Positions 35,138 to 46,627 of a stretch of DNA of 64,000 bases are shown piece by piece (positions within the stretch are counted from its first letter, which is position 1; every line of letters begins with the position of its first letter). This DNA is from Amylostereum areolatum (taxonomy: Eukaryota; Basidiomycota; Agaricomycetes; Russulales; Stereaceae), in the NCBI GenBank assembly GCA_012932865.1, contig SAXG01000054.1:124001-188000 (forward strand). Reading direction: 5' to 3'. A program made the translations under genes and the position numbers. The notes under the pieces are model-generated. The model was not told where the DNA came from. It did not search any database and saw only the letters and a list, made by a program, of their open reading frames with translations.

Positions 35138-36561
35138 ATGTCGTATTCTCGTGGACAATACAGGTCCTCTGGCGGTTACCGTGGCGGCTATGACTCTGCT
35201 CGAAACTACGCTTCCCCCACACCATCCTACGACCTCCCTCCAGACCGCGACATGATGGCAGGACTCAACACGACCCGAGTCATCGAGACCATCCAGAAGC
35301 CGTCGTCCCTTCTCGCCCCCGGAACCGGGGCTGAGGTCAAGAACGTCGAATACATCGGCTCATACAACTGGACAGATGCGAAGGAGACGACCATCATTGT
35401 TCCCGGTGAGCATATTCACGCGTCACGCTTTGTTTCTCCTTCTGATCATAAATCTTGTCTAAATCCACCCCTGCGCCAGGATCGCCCCCCGTTTGGAACG
35501 GCCGTCGCCCTCCGTTCACGCTCTCGCCCGACTCCGGGATTCAGACCATCGATCAGAACGGATACAAGTCACCGTCATCGACCCTCGCCCCTCTCTTCGC
35601 CGCCGTCGATGCATTGAAAAAGAAGGTCGAGTGGCCCTCCACTGACGTCGTCACGGACCGCAACGGGTTGAGAAAACTCATGCGGTGGATCGACGGGAAC
35701 GCATCCAAGGACTTTCGCATTGACTTGGAGCTCGCGGGGGAGAATACGGTGCTCTTCAATCGGTGGGAGAAACGATACCGAGAAGGATCGGAGGGCAAGT
35801 CATTTGGACTCAAGTTCGAGGATGAGACTACGAACGCGGCCCAGGGCTGCAGTGCGAGCACTGGTCACTATCGCATTATCAAATACGCGAGTCGTCGTGT
35901 TTTCCGTTCAGGGCAACAGGACGCTCACACTGTTTGATACCGCCAGGACTTTTATGGCCTCAAAATGGTCGTACGCTTCGAAGTCGATGCATGCCTTCCG
36001 ACTTCGACTCCTCCCGCGACAAGCTCTTCACCCGCGGCGACTTCAGACGATCTTTCGGACCTTCTGTCGAGCATGAACGTAGCCGGGTCGTCCGCCGCTC
36101 AGAAATCGAAAAATGCCGCGACATCGGGGACCAAGGACTCCACATCGCCCTCCTTGAACATCGTCAATGCAGGCAGCGAAGTTCCCCAAAGCGCCATCGT
36201 CGAGCTCACCACGCGCAGCGAGCGCTGGTTCCACACGTTCGACTGGGCCGAGGCACTCCCGCAGCTCTACCTCTCGGCGACGCCCCACCTCTACGTCGGC
36301 CTGCACAACCGCGGGACGTTCTCCGAGGTGCGGAAGTACGAGCTGGACGGGAAGGAGATGGAGGAGCGCAAGCGGACGGCGGCCGCGAGCTTCCTGAAGC
36401 TGGCGCGGACGCTGGAGGGGATACAGGAGCTGGTCGTGGAGCATGGGGAGGAGGGGAGGTTGAGTCTCGTGTGCCAGGAAGGCGTCTTGAAGGTATATAG
36501 TCGCGTAAGCGCGGCCAGTTGCTTGAGCGATGAGTTGCGGAAGCGGTTCGTCGCGGTGTGA
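35138..36561 (+). CDS. Family X conserved fungal protein, intact copy
   Basis: Exons 35138-35405, 35480-35886 and 35947-36561; 429 residues with consistent phases. The N-terminus is Tyr/Gly/Arg/Ser-rich (MSYSRGQYRSSGGYRGGYDS). Then come YDLPPDRDMMAGL, VEYIGSYNWTDAKETTIIVPG, SPPVWNGRRPPFTLSPDSG, APLFAAVDALKKKVEWPS, ENTVLFNRWEKRY, CSASTGHYRIIKY, MVVRFEVDACLPT, PQLYLSATPHLYVGLHNRG and a conserved C-terminus. No catalytic motif is recognised. The family is sometimes named geranylgeranyl pyrophosphate synthetase in fungal annotations, which the sequence does not support. Intron 2 (35887-35946) starts with GC (GCGAGT) where both paralogues have GT. It converges with the F-box gene at 36665, 103 bp away. 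Confidence 0.75.
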
Positions 36562-36664
36562 GGTGTTCCTTCGGTTCTTTTATTGTCATCCTTGGACTCC
36601 CCGCAAACGACGAAGAAACCTGTTCAATGTATTTGTATTGCAAGACTCTACGATGCATAGTACC

Positions 36665-38353
36665 CTACGTTGCACTGCGTGGCACGATGCCAAATTCCCT
36701 TCTCACGCGTAGCTCCCTCTCCCCATTACATACACCGTCCCATTCGACGTCGGCTTGCATGAAGGCCAATGTGTACTTGAGCACCCTCACTTCTTCGGCA
36801 GTGATTCTGCATTCCTTGAGGACCACGCGAGGCGTCGGATATCCCAAATTGCTCAGATAGCCGAGGGCCTGGCGGATGGCGTTTGAAGCCATGCACCAAT
36901 TGCCGTCACGGTTCGGGCACCCGCACAGTTCGTGGAAGTTCACGAACGCGAATATCAGCGTCGTGCGCGGGAGAAGAGCCCCCGTCGTTGCCGCGGCCAG
37001 AGCTCTGACGTATCCGTACGCCGCGGCGTCTCCGACCTCGAGTGTGTCGAGGCGGGTGAAGATCGGGGCGAGCGTGTTCCAGTCACTTTCCTGTAAGAAA
37101 AACGAGCACTGTACGACACTGACTTTCTTCGGGTACTGGAAAATGGGAAGGCGCAGGAAAAAGTGGAGCATAGCCATGACCTTCGGATACTGATTCTTCG
37201 GCACTTCGATTGGTTTAAACTCGAAGCGTGGAGGGGGGATTGGTCGCACGTCGCACTCAGGTCGTTTGAGGAAGACCGGATTTGAGGCCACGAGAACCAA
37301 TGGGGCCGTGAACACCGCCCCCATACTGTCGTGAATTGATATGGTATCGAAGACGCAGTCCGCGGGGAAAGCATCCGGCAGCCATGGCATAAAGCATTCA
37401 CGAAAACTCGACTGTTCGATGGACGGGCTTTGGGGGTAGAGAGGTTGGTCTTCGCAGGCACCCATGATCGTAACGGACGCGTTCGAGGGAAGGGAAAGAT
37501 AGGGCATTATGTTCCCGACAGACACGATGTTGTCGCCAAGCTTGAAGCGTCGCATGTTTGGCATTACGACAGAGCGGGCTGCGCGGGCTTGAGAAACGGT
37601 ATTGGACTCGATGCCGATTCTGTCAACGGGGTCCATGATGTAAGAGAAGGTCTCGAGGGTCGGAAGACGCGAGAGCGTGTCGAGGAATGGATCCATGGCG
37701 CGCCATATCGTGCAGGACTCGAGTATGAGGCATGTGAGAGGAGCGTTGAACAAGTGAAAGGTGGGAGGTATGATTGCAAGGTATATGGTCAGCTCCTCGA
37801 GATGCGGAGGCGTAATACCAGCGAAAAGCTCGGGGTCCTGGGGAAGTTCCTCTATCCACTCGCGATATCCATAGTCGAGGACCAGAGTCTTCATCCGCGG
37901 GGCCGTTTGTGCGCATAAAAGGGACGTGATAATGCCTCTTTCCGATTCTGAGATGCCTGATAACGTCAGGTCGACAGAAAGGAACTCGATGCGATGGAGC
38001 TGGCCCAGGAGAAGCGTTGCACCTTCCATGGTCTTCTCGAAGTGGTGGCCTTTCTTGTCTTTATCGCTCGAGGGGAAGACATACACAGACAGAGGCGACG
38101 TCCCAGAGAGCTCTAGGGCACGCATGGTCCACTCACGTCCATGACACAGTGCTTCGCATGTCCAGAGTTGTTCGCAGGCGAACGCCACCATGCGCCACTC
38201 TCGACAGACCTGAGTGACGACGATCGGATACATGCAGTCCGCGTGGTCATGGCGCGTGGAAACGGGGACGGTGTGACCTCGAAGAAAGACGAATATCTTG
38301 AGGAGGATCTCGGGTGGCAGACGACGGCATGCGGGAGGACTATCTATATCCAT
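36665..38353 (-). CDS. F-box protein (copy 2, complete)
   Basis: Single-exon gene of 562 residues. The N-terminal F-box is visible at residues ~10-60 (RRLPPEILLKIFVFL, then VTQVCREWRMVAFACEQLW), the Skp1-binding module of SCF ubiquitin ligases. The rest is leucine-rich with spaced LxxLxL elements. It is the paralogue of the gene at 1-1592 but lacks its acidic tail, ending REFGIVPRSAT. The frame is clean over 1.7 kb. It is the right member of the mirrored gene block; the partner and substrate are unknown. Confidence 0.88.
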   Translation of the reverse strand: MDIDSPPACRRLPPEILLKIFVFLRGHTVPVSTRHDHADCMYPIVVTQVCREWRMVAFACEQLWTCEALCHGREWTMRALELSGTSPLSVYVFPSSDKDKKGHHFEKTMEGATLLLGQLHRIEFLSVDLTLSGISESERGIITSLLCAQTAPRMKTLVLDYGYREWIEELPQDPELFAGITPPHLEELTIYLAIIPPTFHLFNAPLTCLILESCTIWRAMDPFLDTLSRLPTLETFSYIMDPVDRIGIESNTVSQARAARSVVMPNMRRFKLGDNIVSVGNIMPYLSLPSNASVTIMGACEDQPLYPQSPSIEQSSFRECFMPWLPDAFPADCVFDTISIHDSMGAVFTAPLVLVASNPVFLKRPECDVRPIPPPRFEFKPIEVPKNQYPKVMAMLHFFLRLPIFQYPKKVSVVQCSFFLQESDWNTLAPIFTRLDTLEVGDAAAYGYVRALAAATTGALLPRTTLIFAFVNFHELCGCPNRDGNWCMASNAIRQALGYLSNLGYPTPRVVLKECRITAEEVRVLKYTLAFMQADVEWDGVCNGERELRVRREFGIVPRSAT

Positions 38354-39739
38354 GCCTTGCGCCTAGGATGCGTGGTTTGATCTTGCTTGATTCAAGTAGA
38401 ATATGAGCGACGCACGTTCAAATCTCCTTAGGAGTATCAGGGTAAGGTTCTTGCAATTGGTAGTCGATGGTTGACAGTTGTGGCGTTGAGGCAGTGGCAA
38501 GAGAGGTAAGGCGTTGTTATTATCTGAAGCCGCACCGCCATGTTGTTACATAATGTTATCTGATTATCAATGTCAAGGATCGCGAATGAATCTCGTATGT
38601 CAGACAGTGTCAGACTCATAAGTCATAAGTAAGTTAACCGTGAAAGGTGGTAAGAGTAATTGTAGGTACGTCGAGAGCTGATGAAGCTTGTATACGGTTG
38701 TACCAGGAGCCAGCCGGAGAGGGTGTTCATATGCAGCAGACTTCCACACACTTTTTCATCGAGAAATGATCGACTTCGTATGCTGTCGATGCCTGGATGA
38801 CTCGACGAGTTTCTCCGTATATGAGCGTATATGGGACCGTGGACGGCATGGGTGGTGCGGTGTAGAAGGGAGACGGACAAAAGGCCACGAAAAGACAATG
38901 TCCTCGACACGTTCGTGTTGTATGAAGGACGGGTGGACGAAATTCAAGAAGTCGGCATTATGAATTGAGTTCACTCACTCGATGCGCCATCCATACCATC
39001 CTTCTACTAGCAGTGCCCGCATTGGATGCGACTGTTTATCGCCCACCACACATATACTCTCCGAAACTGGCTTCATGGCTATGCCATACGATTCGGAGGC
39101 GACGGGGAATAGCTTGCAGTTGACGGTGACTTGTCATGTTATTTCGTCTTGGGGACTCCTCCGCAAAGAACGCGCCTCTTCCGGAGAGCTCCAATATCAC
39201 AGGTTAGATAACGGAGAGGTATATGTGGCGGAGATGGGAGGATGATGTATTTATATGAGGAGCAACCCGTAAGAGGAGAGGAGGAGAAGCGAAGGAGAAG
39301 AGACCGATGCTCGCTTGCGCATAGGCGCACCTCTTCCTTCTCCCCTCCACCAGACCGCCACGGGCCACGGCCACCTTGTCCATATTCCACCTCTGTCTCT
39401 CAAAACTTCAATTTGGTCCAACCAGATTCACGCGATGACAGCTTGCTAGTACCAACGACTAGGCAGTTCCGCACGCTCTGGCCGCTGAGGTCGCCGTTCA
39501 GGTGAGTTACATACGCAGTGCGATGACCTAGTGTGCGCGTTAACGTTTCCATAGCTCTCATCATGATGCTTTCAAGCCCTCTGCGATTGCGGCATCGAGG
39601 CGGAATATCCAGGCGGCCTAGAGCAGTACGATCTAGAATGGGTACGTCGTACGCAAACTGTTACTCGGCAACTGTATACCCAGTTTTAACGTTCAGGTGT
39701 ATTCCCCGACGCCCATTCAGCCCAGTCCCCTTTCACGAA
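38354..39739. other. Intergenic, no supported gene
   Basis: 1.4 kb between divergent genes (F-box and 2OG oxygenase), so it holds both promoters. TATA-like AGGTATATG lies near 39,217. No motif-bearing ORF was found. Confidence 0.4.
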
Positions 39740-41461
39740 ATGACGAGCACCAAGACACAGCATATCGAAGACGGCCAGGCTCTATCGATTCTGACTCGTG
39801 TGAGTCCCCCTTCAGCCTTTGTCTTTGCTCCATCATGCTCACGCCACTCACTCAAGTATATAAACTTGTTCGGGTTCCCTCCCGTTCTTCTCCACCTGCG
39901 CAGAACGCAGATATCCAGACTCGAATCGCTCCTTCACCAGTCATGAAACGGAAACAGCAGCAGAAACACGCCTCTCGTCCGTCGCACCAACCATCCGTGT
40001 CTCCGAAAGACCTCGACCGACTTCGAAAGGCGATCGTCAACAAGCAGCCGTTCATAAGTGGCACACTCGCCCAGCCGCTGGATTCATTCAATCTCTTCTT
40101 CGGAAAACAGGAGAGCGCGCAGTATGCTACCCCCCGCCTCGTCTGTACTTCACTATGGCTTACCATCCGTCCTCCAGCCGCATCAACGTCGCCAGTGCCA
40201 CCGTCGACCAGCTCCTCAGTCTCGCGGACGAATGCGACCCTGCGTCTTTTGGGCGTGGCAACGAAGACGTGCTGGACGAGACCTATCGCAAGGCGGGCAA
40301 GCTTGACAACACGTTCTTTTCCACGCCCTTTGTACCCGAGCGCACCACGCTCATCGACCTGATCCGCGACGAGCTCCTCGAAGGACCGGAACATGCGCGG
40401 CCCATCAGCGCCGAACTTTACAAGCTCAATGTGTATGGTGCGTGCATGCCGTCGCTCCTGCCCGTGATCTTTACTCATGCTTGCATTCAGGAGAAGGCTC
40501 GTTCTTCAAGGCCCACCAGGACACGCCGCGCGGCACCAGCATGTTCGGCTCCTTGGTTGTCGTCTATCCCACCAACCACACCGGCGGCGCGCTCATTCTC
40601 CGCAATCGCGACGAAGAGTGGACATTCGACTCCGCCCAGGCGGTCGCGTCCCAGACCCTCCCGTCGTTCGGGTTCATCGCCTTTTTCAGCGACGTCGAAC
40701 ACGAGGTTGCCGTCGTCGAGTCCGGGCACAGGGTCACGCTCACCTACAACTTGTACTACAACGACGTCCCCGCCACTCCAGCTGTTCCTCGCGCCCTTCT
40801 CGCGCCCGCGCCCGCTCCCATCTCGAACGAAGCCTTGTTCGAATCCGTTCTCCGTCCGCTTCTCGACAACCCCAAGTTCATGCCGTCCGGAGGACACCTG
40901 GGATTCGGCCTTCGGCACGTGTATCCCGTGCAGAAAAGAGGCGGGTTCGACCACGTCTACGGCCTCCTCAAGGGCAGCGACGCGATCATCCACCGTGCTG
41001 CCCGCGCACTGTCGCTGCCGTCGCGTCTGTACCTCGTATACGAGAGCCTATGGGAGGAAGATCGTGACCAGTACAAGTTTGGCCCACGCCCCGAACTCGA
41101 CAACCTTCCGTCCAAATACAAACAGTGGGATGAGTATGACGTGCTGGTCCTGGTCCCGACGGTGCCCGAGGACGACGCGTTGGAAGGCAACGAGGTCGCG
41201 GGGGACTTCATCGAGCTCGACGGCGCGATCTTCGTCCGCCCTCCCGATGCGAAGCGGTACAGTCCCGAGAACGACGTCCACTGGGTGACGCCGTATGCGT
41301 CGCAGACGCGCCACAAGAGCACGAGCTTGACGTTCGGGAACGAGGCGCAGATGGTGTACAACTACGCGGACTTATGCCTCGTTATTCCCATCGGGAAGCC
41401 TGGCTCGCGCTCTGTCCCGCCCAAGACGGAGAGGCCGATGAAGAAGGAGGGACGGTACTAG
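39740..41461 (+). CDS. 2-oxoglutarate/Fe(II) dioxygenase-like protein
   Basis: Four exons: 39740-39799, 39904-40121, 40178-40437, 40491-41461; 502 residues in frame. Double-stranded beta-helix oxygenase signature: FFKAHQDTPR gives the HxD iron ligands, and GHRVTLTYNLYY gives a Ser/Thr-rich strand with a His and Arg in the place where the distal His and the 2-oxoglutarate-binding residue usually lie; HEVAVVESGHR offers two candidate distal His. Related agaricomycete proteins are annotated as prolyl-4-hydroxylase-like oxygenases; the substrate is unknown. An internal ATG at 39942 (MKRKQQQKH) is an alternative start, as the first 20 residues are short and separated by a 104-nt intron. No signal peptide. 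Confidence 0.75.
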
Positions 41462-44393
41462 TTGAATGAAGGTTGCCATGTGATCGTACCTTTCGGATGA
41501 AGCACAGTCAAAGGTACGGTATGACTACATGCGTGTACGATAGCTGTACGGTGTGTATTACAATAGTCGTAGTGATCTTTCTTCGATTCAACGCAATATG
41601 TGTGTGATATAAGCTGTTTGAATGCTCTTTCATGTCGTGGCGAGTCTGGCTGCTTCGTCGGTTTGACCAAGGTTGGACACACCAAGCCATGCAGCGTTAC
41701 GTACTCAGGAACGAAGGCGATGGCCTCTGATCCTAACACAAGCAAACAAATGCCACGCGAGTTGAGCCTTTCCTGGAAACCTTTTCCCCATCGCTCGTTC
41801 TATCTGTCCCGCTGAAGCACCAACAAAGATGTCTTGAACCGCTTCAATACATGTACAAGGAATTGCTAAAATGATGCTCCAGTCCGACATCCCCTATACA
41901 ACTGAGCTCTCGCGGCAATCGGCGAGTTGTCGAGAACAGTGCGTGCGATGTAAGTATTACAACGACTAAAATCGATGTAGTAGGTATGCACATCAGAACT
42001 TAATGATAGACAAGTATCGAACCAGGATCCGAGAGCGCCGACGCTTGCTACGGCAGAGAGCGGATGACTCAATATTGGACGCGTGCGAGGGGAACTTGAG
42101 GGAAAGAAGTCATGGATCGAACCGTTCATCATTCCTCCGACTCCATGGAGAAATATACCACCCAGTCGCAGCTGCCTGTGAGTCGAACACGATGATGCCT
42201 GAGTCGCCAAAAGGGAACATACCTTCAGGAGAACCCCTCGCGTCTATGTCCCTCCTTTATGGTCTAAGATCATCCGTGCCACCTCGTATTCAGCTCAGCA
42301 GCAAAATCCCCTGGTCGAGAAAAAGGGAGATGGGAAATGCGCAGAAATGGCCGCCGATAAGGGCGCACAGTCTAGATGACACGCGACTTATCGACCATCT
42401 AAAGGCCTTGTGTGTAGGGCTTATGACGACTCCTGGGACAAGATAAGGGAGATGTCCGACGCGGAACAGCGTCGCGATGACAGACAGTCGGGACAGGCTG
42501 AGAGGCGACTGCGAGCGATGTGGATGCAGTACCCACCTTCGTGCGTGGGCGTCCCAGTTTGTGCACTTTTGTTGGGCATTCTGCTCGTTAGACGGGTCTC
42601 TTGCTGCCACCGTCGCGGAGTTCATCATCGAAATGAACAGCCGTCTCATTCCCGCCTCTGGCGGCGACTCGCTGTCTGACAAGCTCCGATCGTCGGAATT
42701 CGGGATTGTTGAACGACCGAGAGGGGCTAACGGAGTGCAGGGCCTGCCGAAACCTGGACGTTCATGGAATTTCAGTGTCGCTGAGCTAGGTCCCCGAATA
42801 TTCTGATGAGATTAAAAAAATACAAGGCGAGATTCGGGAGAGAGGAAGCCTTCTTCCCACATAAGTGCACTGGAGACGTATACTGTGCATAAGAGCTGTA
42901 AGTGTACCGACATCGGATGGTTAGGACTAGCGGTACGTACGCATATGAGTATCATTCCCTTGATACCATTCAACTCCGGGGGCTTTGAGGCGTTAAGCGT
43001 CCGTCGCAGGTGCACCAAGGAACGGTCTCTAAATTAACGAAGCTCCAAAATGGCCTTTACCAGTGAAAGGCACTCTTGCAGGGTTAGCGGGGAGAACATT
43101 TCAGTCCTTGATGCGACGTGGAGGAACTTGCCGGAACGTCGCTCACCGCCGTTTTGCCCGCCGACCCGATATTGAAGCGAATTGTCAGAGGAATCGATGC
43201 TGTACCTAGGCTCGGACAATGCTGACGATTGAACCCATCCGTCAGTGGGAATGCCAAGATCAGCTCTGGAGCGTCATCCCGGTCCTTGGCCCCACGTCAG
43301 CGAACTAGGACCTAGCGGCCGAGCCCGAGAAACGAACTTACATGACATAGGTTTCCTGCGGCGTATGTATACTTCAATTCGGACTGCCCACATCGCGGGT
43401 TGCGGGGACAGACGTCTTTCGAGGTTCGGTATCTGAGTCCTGTGACGGTTCTCGTCAGCATAGTGGTGGCCAAACGTCCTTCGTTGGAGTCTAGTCTCCG
43501 GGAGTCTCCTGGTGCAATATGTATTTGTGGAGAGCGTGTTTCCGAGAGAGCGCGCGGACGGAGAAGGAGAAGGACGCAAGCACAGCAGGGGGCCCGCATT
43601 GGAGAAAGTTGAGGGAAGTGGTTCGAAGTTGAAGATATCTAGCCTAGGAACGAGAAGAAAGATCGCATTCCTTGCACCATTTCGTGGAGCAAGAGCGCCC
43701 ATCGGGTTGTATAGAGATTCAGAATGCGGAAAGTAGAGTGCAAGTCATTTCTGAGATGGAGGGTTATCGCTGACATAATATGAAGGGACAAGGGGTCCGC
43801 AGCTTATACAAACTCTCTTTTCCCTCCGGAGTCCACGGTCGACGGTCGTACATCCTCTTACCCCCATCTTGTGCCTTTACCTGTCTGTCCGTCGATGATC
43901 GATGATCCTTGGACCTATCTCGAATGTCCTCGACGTCGGCCGGCGTTGACGCTAGCTAACCCCGGAAGACCCCTAGATTCGATCGCGGTGTAGCGTTGGC
44001 TGCATCATCACCTTACCTCTTCTTCAAGCAAGAAGGCATTCCTCAACCATTCTGTAGGCTTTAACGCTGATTTGAGGAGCTGAAACCTAACCTTCCTCGC
44101 AGCTCTACAACTGCACTGTCTCCAAGTCTGGAGATGATACGTACAGAGAACGTTCCTGCTTTCAAGAGCCCGCCGAATTCGCGCGACAGTCGAGTAGCGT
44201 CCCTGGTGCCCCGGGAGCGTGGGAGGAGAGCGAGGGTCGGATCGACAGGACAGGCACCTGGTACCGTAGAACGGTGAGCTGTTTTGGCGCCGACTTTATG
44301 GCCAAACCGACTGAGGCATTTTTTGGTGGGTCGCGATGCTCGTCAAGACGTACTCAAGCATCACGCTCTTGACTTGACACAACGTCGGCGACG
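41462..44393. other. Intergenic with relic sequence
   Basis: About 2.9 kb. 41,723-41,747 carries a dispersed motif (CCTCTGATCCTAACACAA). 42,420-42,700 is a DUF6535 relic (separate entry). 43,060-44,393 is laccase upstream DNA shared in patches with laccase 1 (GCAGGGTTAGCGGGGA; GGGACAAGGGGTCCGCAG; GGATCGACAGGACA). Confidence 0.5.
42420..42700 (+). pseudogene. DUF6535 gene fragment
   Basis: After a splice-like CGTTAG the sequence reads ACGGGTCTCTTGCTGCCACC, then codes LAATVAEFIIEMNSRLIPASG. This matches the exon start and first membrane segment of the DUF6535 gene at 59100 (GLFAATVAAFIVEVYKQLLPDSG) at the same splice position. Upstream, YDDSWDKIREMSDAEQ resembles the N-terminal exon of the family. 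The rest of the protein is missing and the frame soon loses similarity, so it is a truncated relic. Confidence 0.65.
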
Positions 44394-44399
44394 TATAAA
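44394..44399 (+). promoter_or_regulatory. TATA box of laccase 3
   Basis: TATAAA 100 bp before the ATG within the shared GACGTATAAA context. Confidence 0.75.
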
Positions 44400-44493
44400 G
44401 TGGTCGCGGTTCTCACTGTCCATCCTCAGCAGCCCAGTTTTCTCTCTGAGCTCTACCCACCGGTCTCCCAGTCTAGTCTTGCATTCGCCAACC

Positions 44494-46627
44494 ATGCGTC
44501 TCTCCCAGTCCTTCGCTGTCCTTCTCGTCTCTCTCGTGGCCAAGGTTTACGCCGCTACGGTGTCACAGAACCTCGTCATCTCCAACGTGGATTTGGCCCC
44601 CGATGGCTTCTCTCGTTCGTAAGTTGTCTTTGTCTTTCAATGTTAACCAGCCATGCTCATCCATTACTAGGACCGTCCTCGCCAACGGTGTCTTCCCCGG
44701 CCCTCTCATTTCCGGGAACACTGGCGACAGGTTCCAGCTCAACGTGACGGACACGTTGACGGACTCCAGCATGCCGCTCGCCACCTCCATCGTAAGCTAT
44801 CCGCGTTTTCGTATATTCGTTCTGCTCCTGACGCTGTAGCAGCATTGGCACGGATTCTTCCAGGCTGGCACGAACGAGATGGACGGCGCGTCGTTCGTCA
44901 ACCAGTGCCCCATCATCCCGGGCAGCTCGTTCCTTTACGACTTCACCACCCCCAGTCAAAGTGGGACTTTCTGGTAGGCAAATTTGCACCTCACCCTGTG
45001 GAAAATTCGGCTCATCCCGCCCCAGGTATCACTCCCACCAGGCAGCCCAATACTGCGACGGTCTCCGTGGTCCGTTCGTCGTGTACGACCCCAACGATCC
45101 CCACGCGTCCCTCTACGACGTCGACGATGGTCAGTCGGTCTCCACCAGCAGCCATACCCTACTGACATGTCCTATGCAGCGACGACGGTCATCACGCTGT
45201 CCGATTGGTACCACTACCTGAGCCCCAACGCTCCGGCCGTCCCGAACCCGAGCGCGACGCTCATCAACGGGCTGGGCCGCTACAGCGGCGGTCCATCCAG
45301 CGACCTCGCGGTCATCAGCGTCGAGGCTGGCAAACGGTACGCACTTCCAATTTTCCCCATCGCATGCCCGACTCATACTCTTCACCAGCTACCGTTTCCG
45401 CCTGGTGTCGCTGGCATGCGACCCGAACTACGCGTTCTCGATCGACGGGCACACGTTCACCATCATCGAGGTCGACAGCGTCAACTCGCAGCCGCTCGTG
45501 GTCGACTCCATCCAGATCTTCGCCGGCCAGCGTTACTCCTTCGTCGTGAGTACCTATTCCACGGTCGGCGTTGCTCGCGAGCTCACATTTCGCTTAGCTG
45601 TCCGCCGACCAAGCGGTGGACAACTACTGGGTGCGGGCGCTGCCCAACAACCCGGTTCAGTCGTCGTTCGACGGCGGCATGAACTCGGCCATCCTGCGGT
45701 ACTCCGGCGCGGCCACGGCGGACCCCACGACCTCGATGTCCAGCACGGCGCCCATGGTCGAGACCGACCTCCACGTGAGTCCCTCCTCGTCCTCCTGTGT
45801 CATTCCTATCTGACCGTAACGAATGACAGCCTCTGGAGGACTCGCCTGTGCCCGGCACGCACACCGCGGGCGAGGCCGACATCAACCTGACTCTCAACAT
45901 CGGATTCGTATGTGATTGTCGTCCTCGTCGGTCCACAAAGGCTGACCATTCCCTTCCCGTGCAGAACGCTGGCGCCTTCTCGGTGAACGACGTCGGCTTC
46001 GCGGACCCGGCCGTTCCTGTCCTCCTCCAGATCCTCAGCGGCGCCACCGACGCCGCGTCGCTCATGCCCAACGGCAGCGTCTACACCCTCGAGCGGAACA
46101 AGGTCGTCGAAGTGTCCATCCCCGGTGGTGCCGTCGGTGCCCCTCACCCGTAAGCAACCTCGTTCTTCGCCGTACCGCAGACCCGACTGACCGTCTCCCG
46201 TGTCGCAGGTTCCATCTGCACGGACACAACTTCTGGGTGGTGCGTAGCGCGGGCAACTCGACGTACAACTGGGACAACCCGATCAAGCGCGACGTCGTCA
46301 GCACCGGCGCGACCGGCGACCTGGTCACCTTCCGCTTCACCACGGACAACCCCGGCCCTTGGTTCCTCCACTGCCACATCGACTGGCATCTCATCGCGTG
46401 AGTATCCCGTCGCGCCTTCCTCACCGGCCGTATCACTGACCTCGTATTCGCCATGTAGTGGCCTTGCTGTGGTCTTCGCTGAGGCTCCTACTGAGGTCAC
46501 CGAGTCGCCCACTCGTGCGTACCTCTTCCTCTGCCCCACCTCTTTTCCTCGTACTGACCAACTTTCTGTCTCCACAGAGGGCTGGCAAGACCTTTGTCCC
46601 GCATACAACACCTTCATCGGTGCCTAA
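44494..46627 (+). CDS. Laccase copy 3 (intact)
   Basis: Secreted blue multicopper oxidase. Twelve exons: 44494-44618, 44671-44791, 44843-44973, 45026-45129, 45180-45336, 45389-45545, 45598-45774, 45830-45907, 45965-46149, 46209-46397, 46459-46514, 46578-46627; 1,530 nt, 509 residues, all introns GT-AG of 50-65 nt. Signal peptide [20 protein letters not shown]. Copper blocks: [65 protein letters not shown]. Counting ten residues after the type-1 copper Cys gives Leu at the axial position, which in fungal laccases is usually linked with a lower redox potential than the Phe class. It is the only one of the three copies with an uninterrupted frame and serves as reference for the exon lengths of the others. 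Confidence 0.96.

Larger units (their letters stand above)
28100..38353. repeat. Right arm of large inverted gene duplication
   Basis: Order laccase(-), trpD(+), family X(+), F-box(-): the exact mirror of 1-9680. About 18.4 kb of mostly unique sequence separates the arms. Confidence 0.85.
43060..46627 (+). repeat. Third laccase block, direct repeat of 6430-9680
   Basis: Laccase 3 plus ~1.4 kb of upstream DNA share blocks in the same order with laccase 1 and its upstream region; trpD, family X and F-box were not copied here. Confidence 0.75.

Noticed and set aside
1..38353. CRISPR-like or bacterial operon organisation
   Set aside because: Introns, gene families and element type are clearly fungal; no repeat-spacer array exists.
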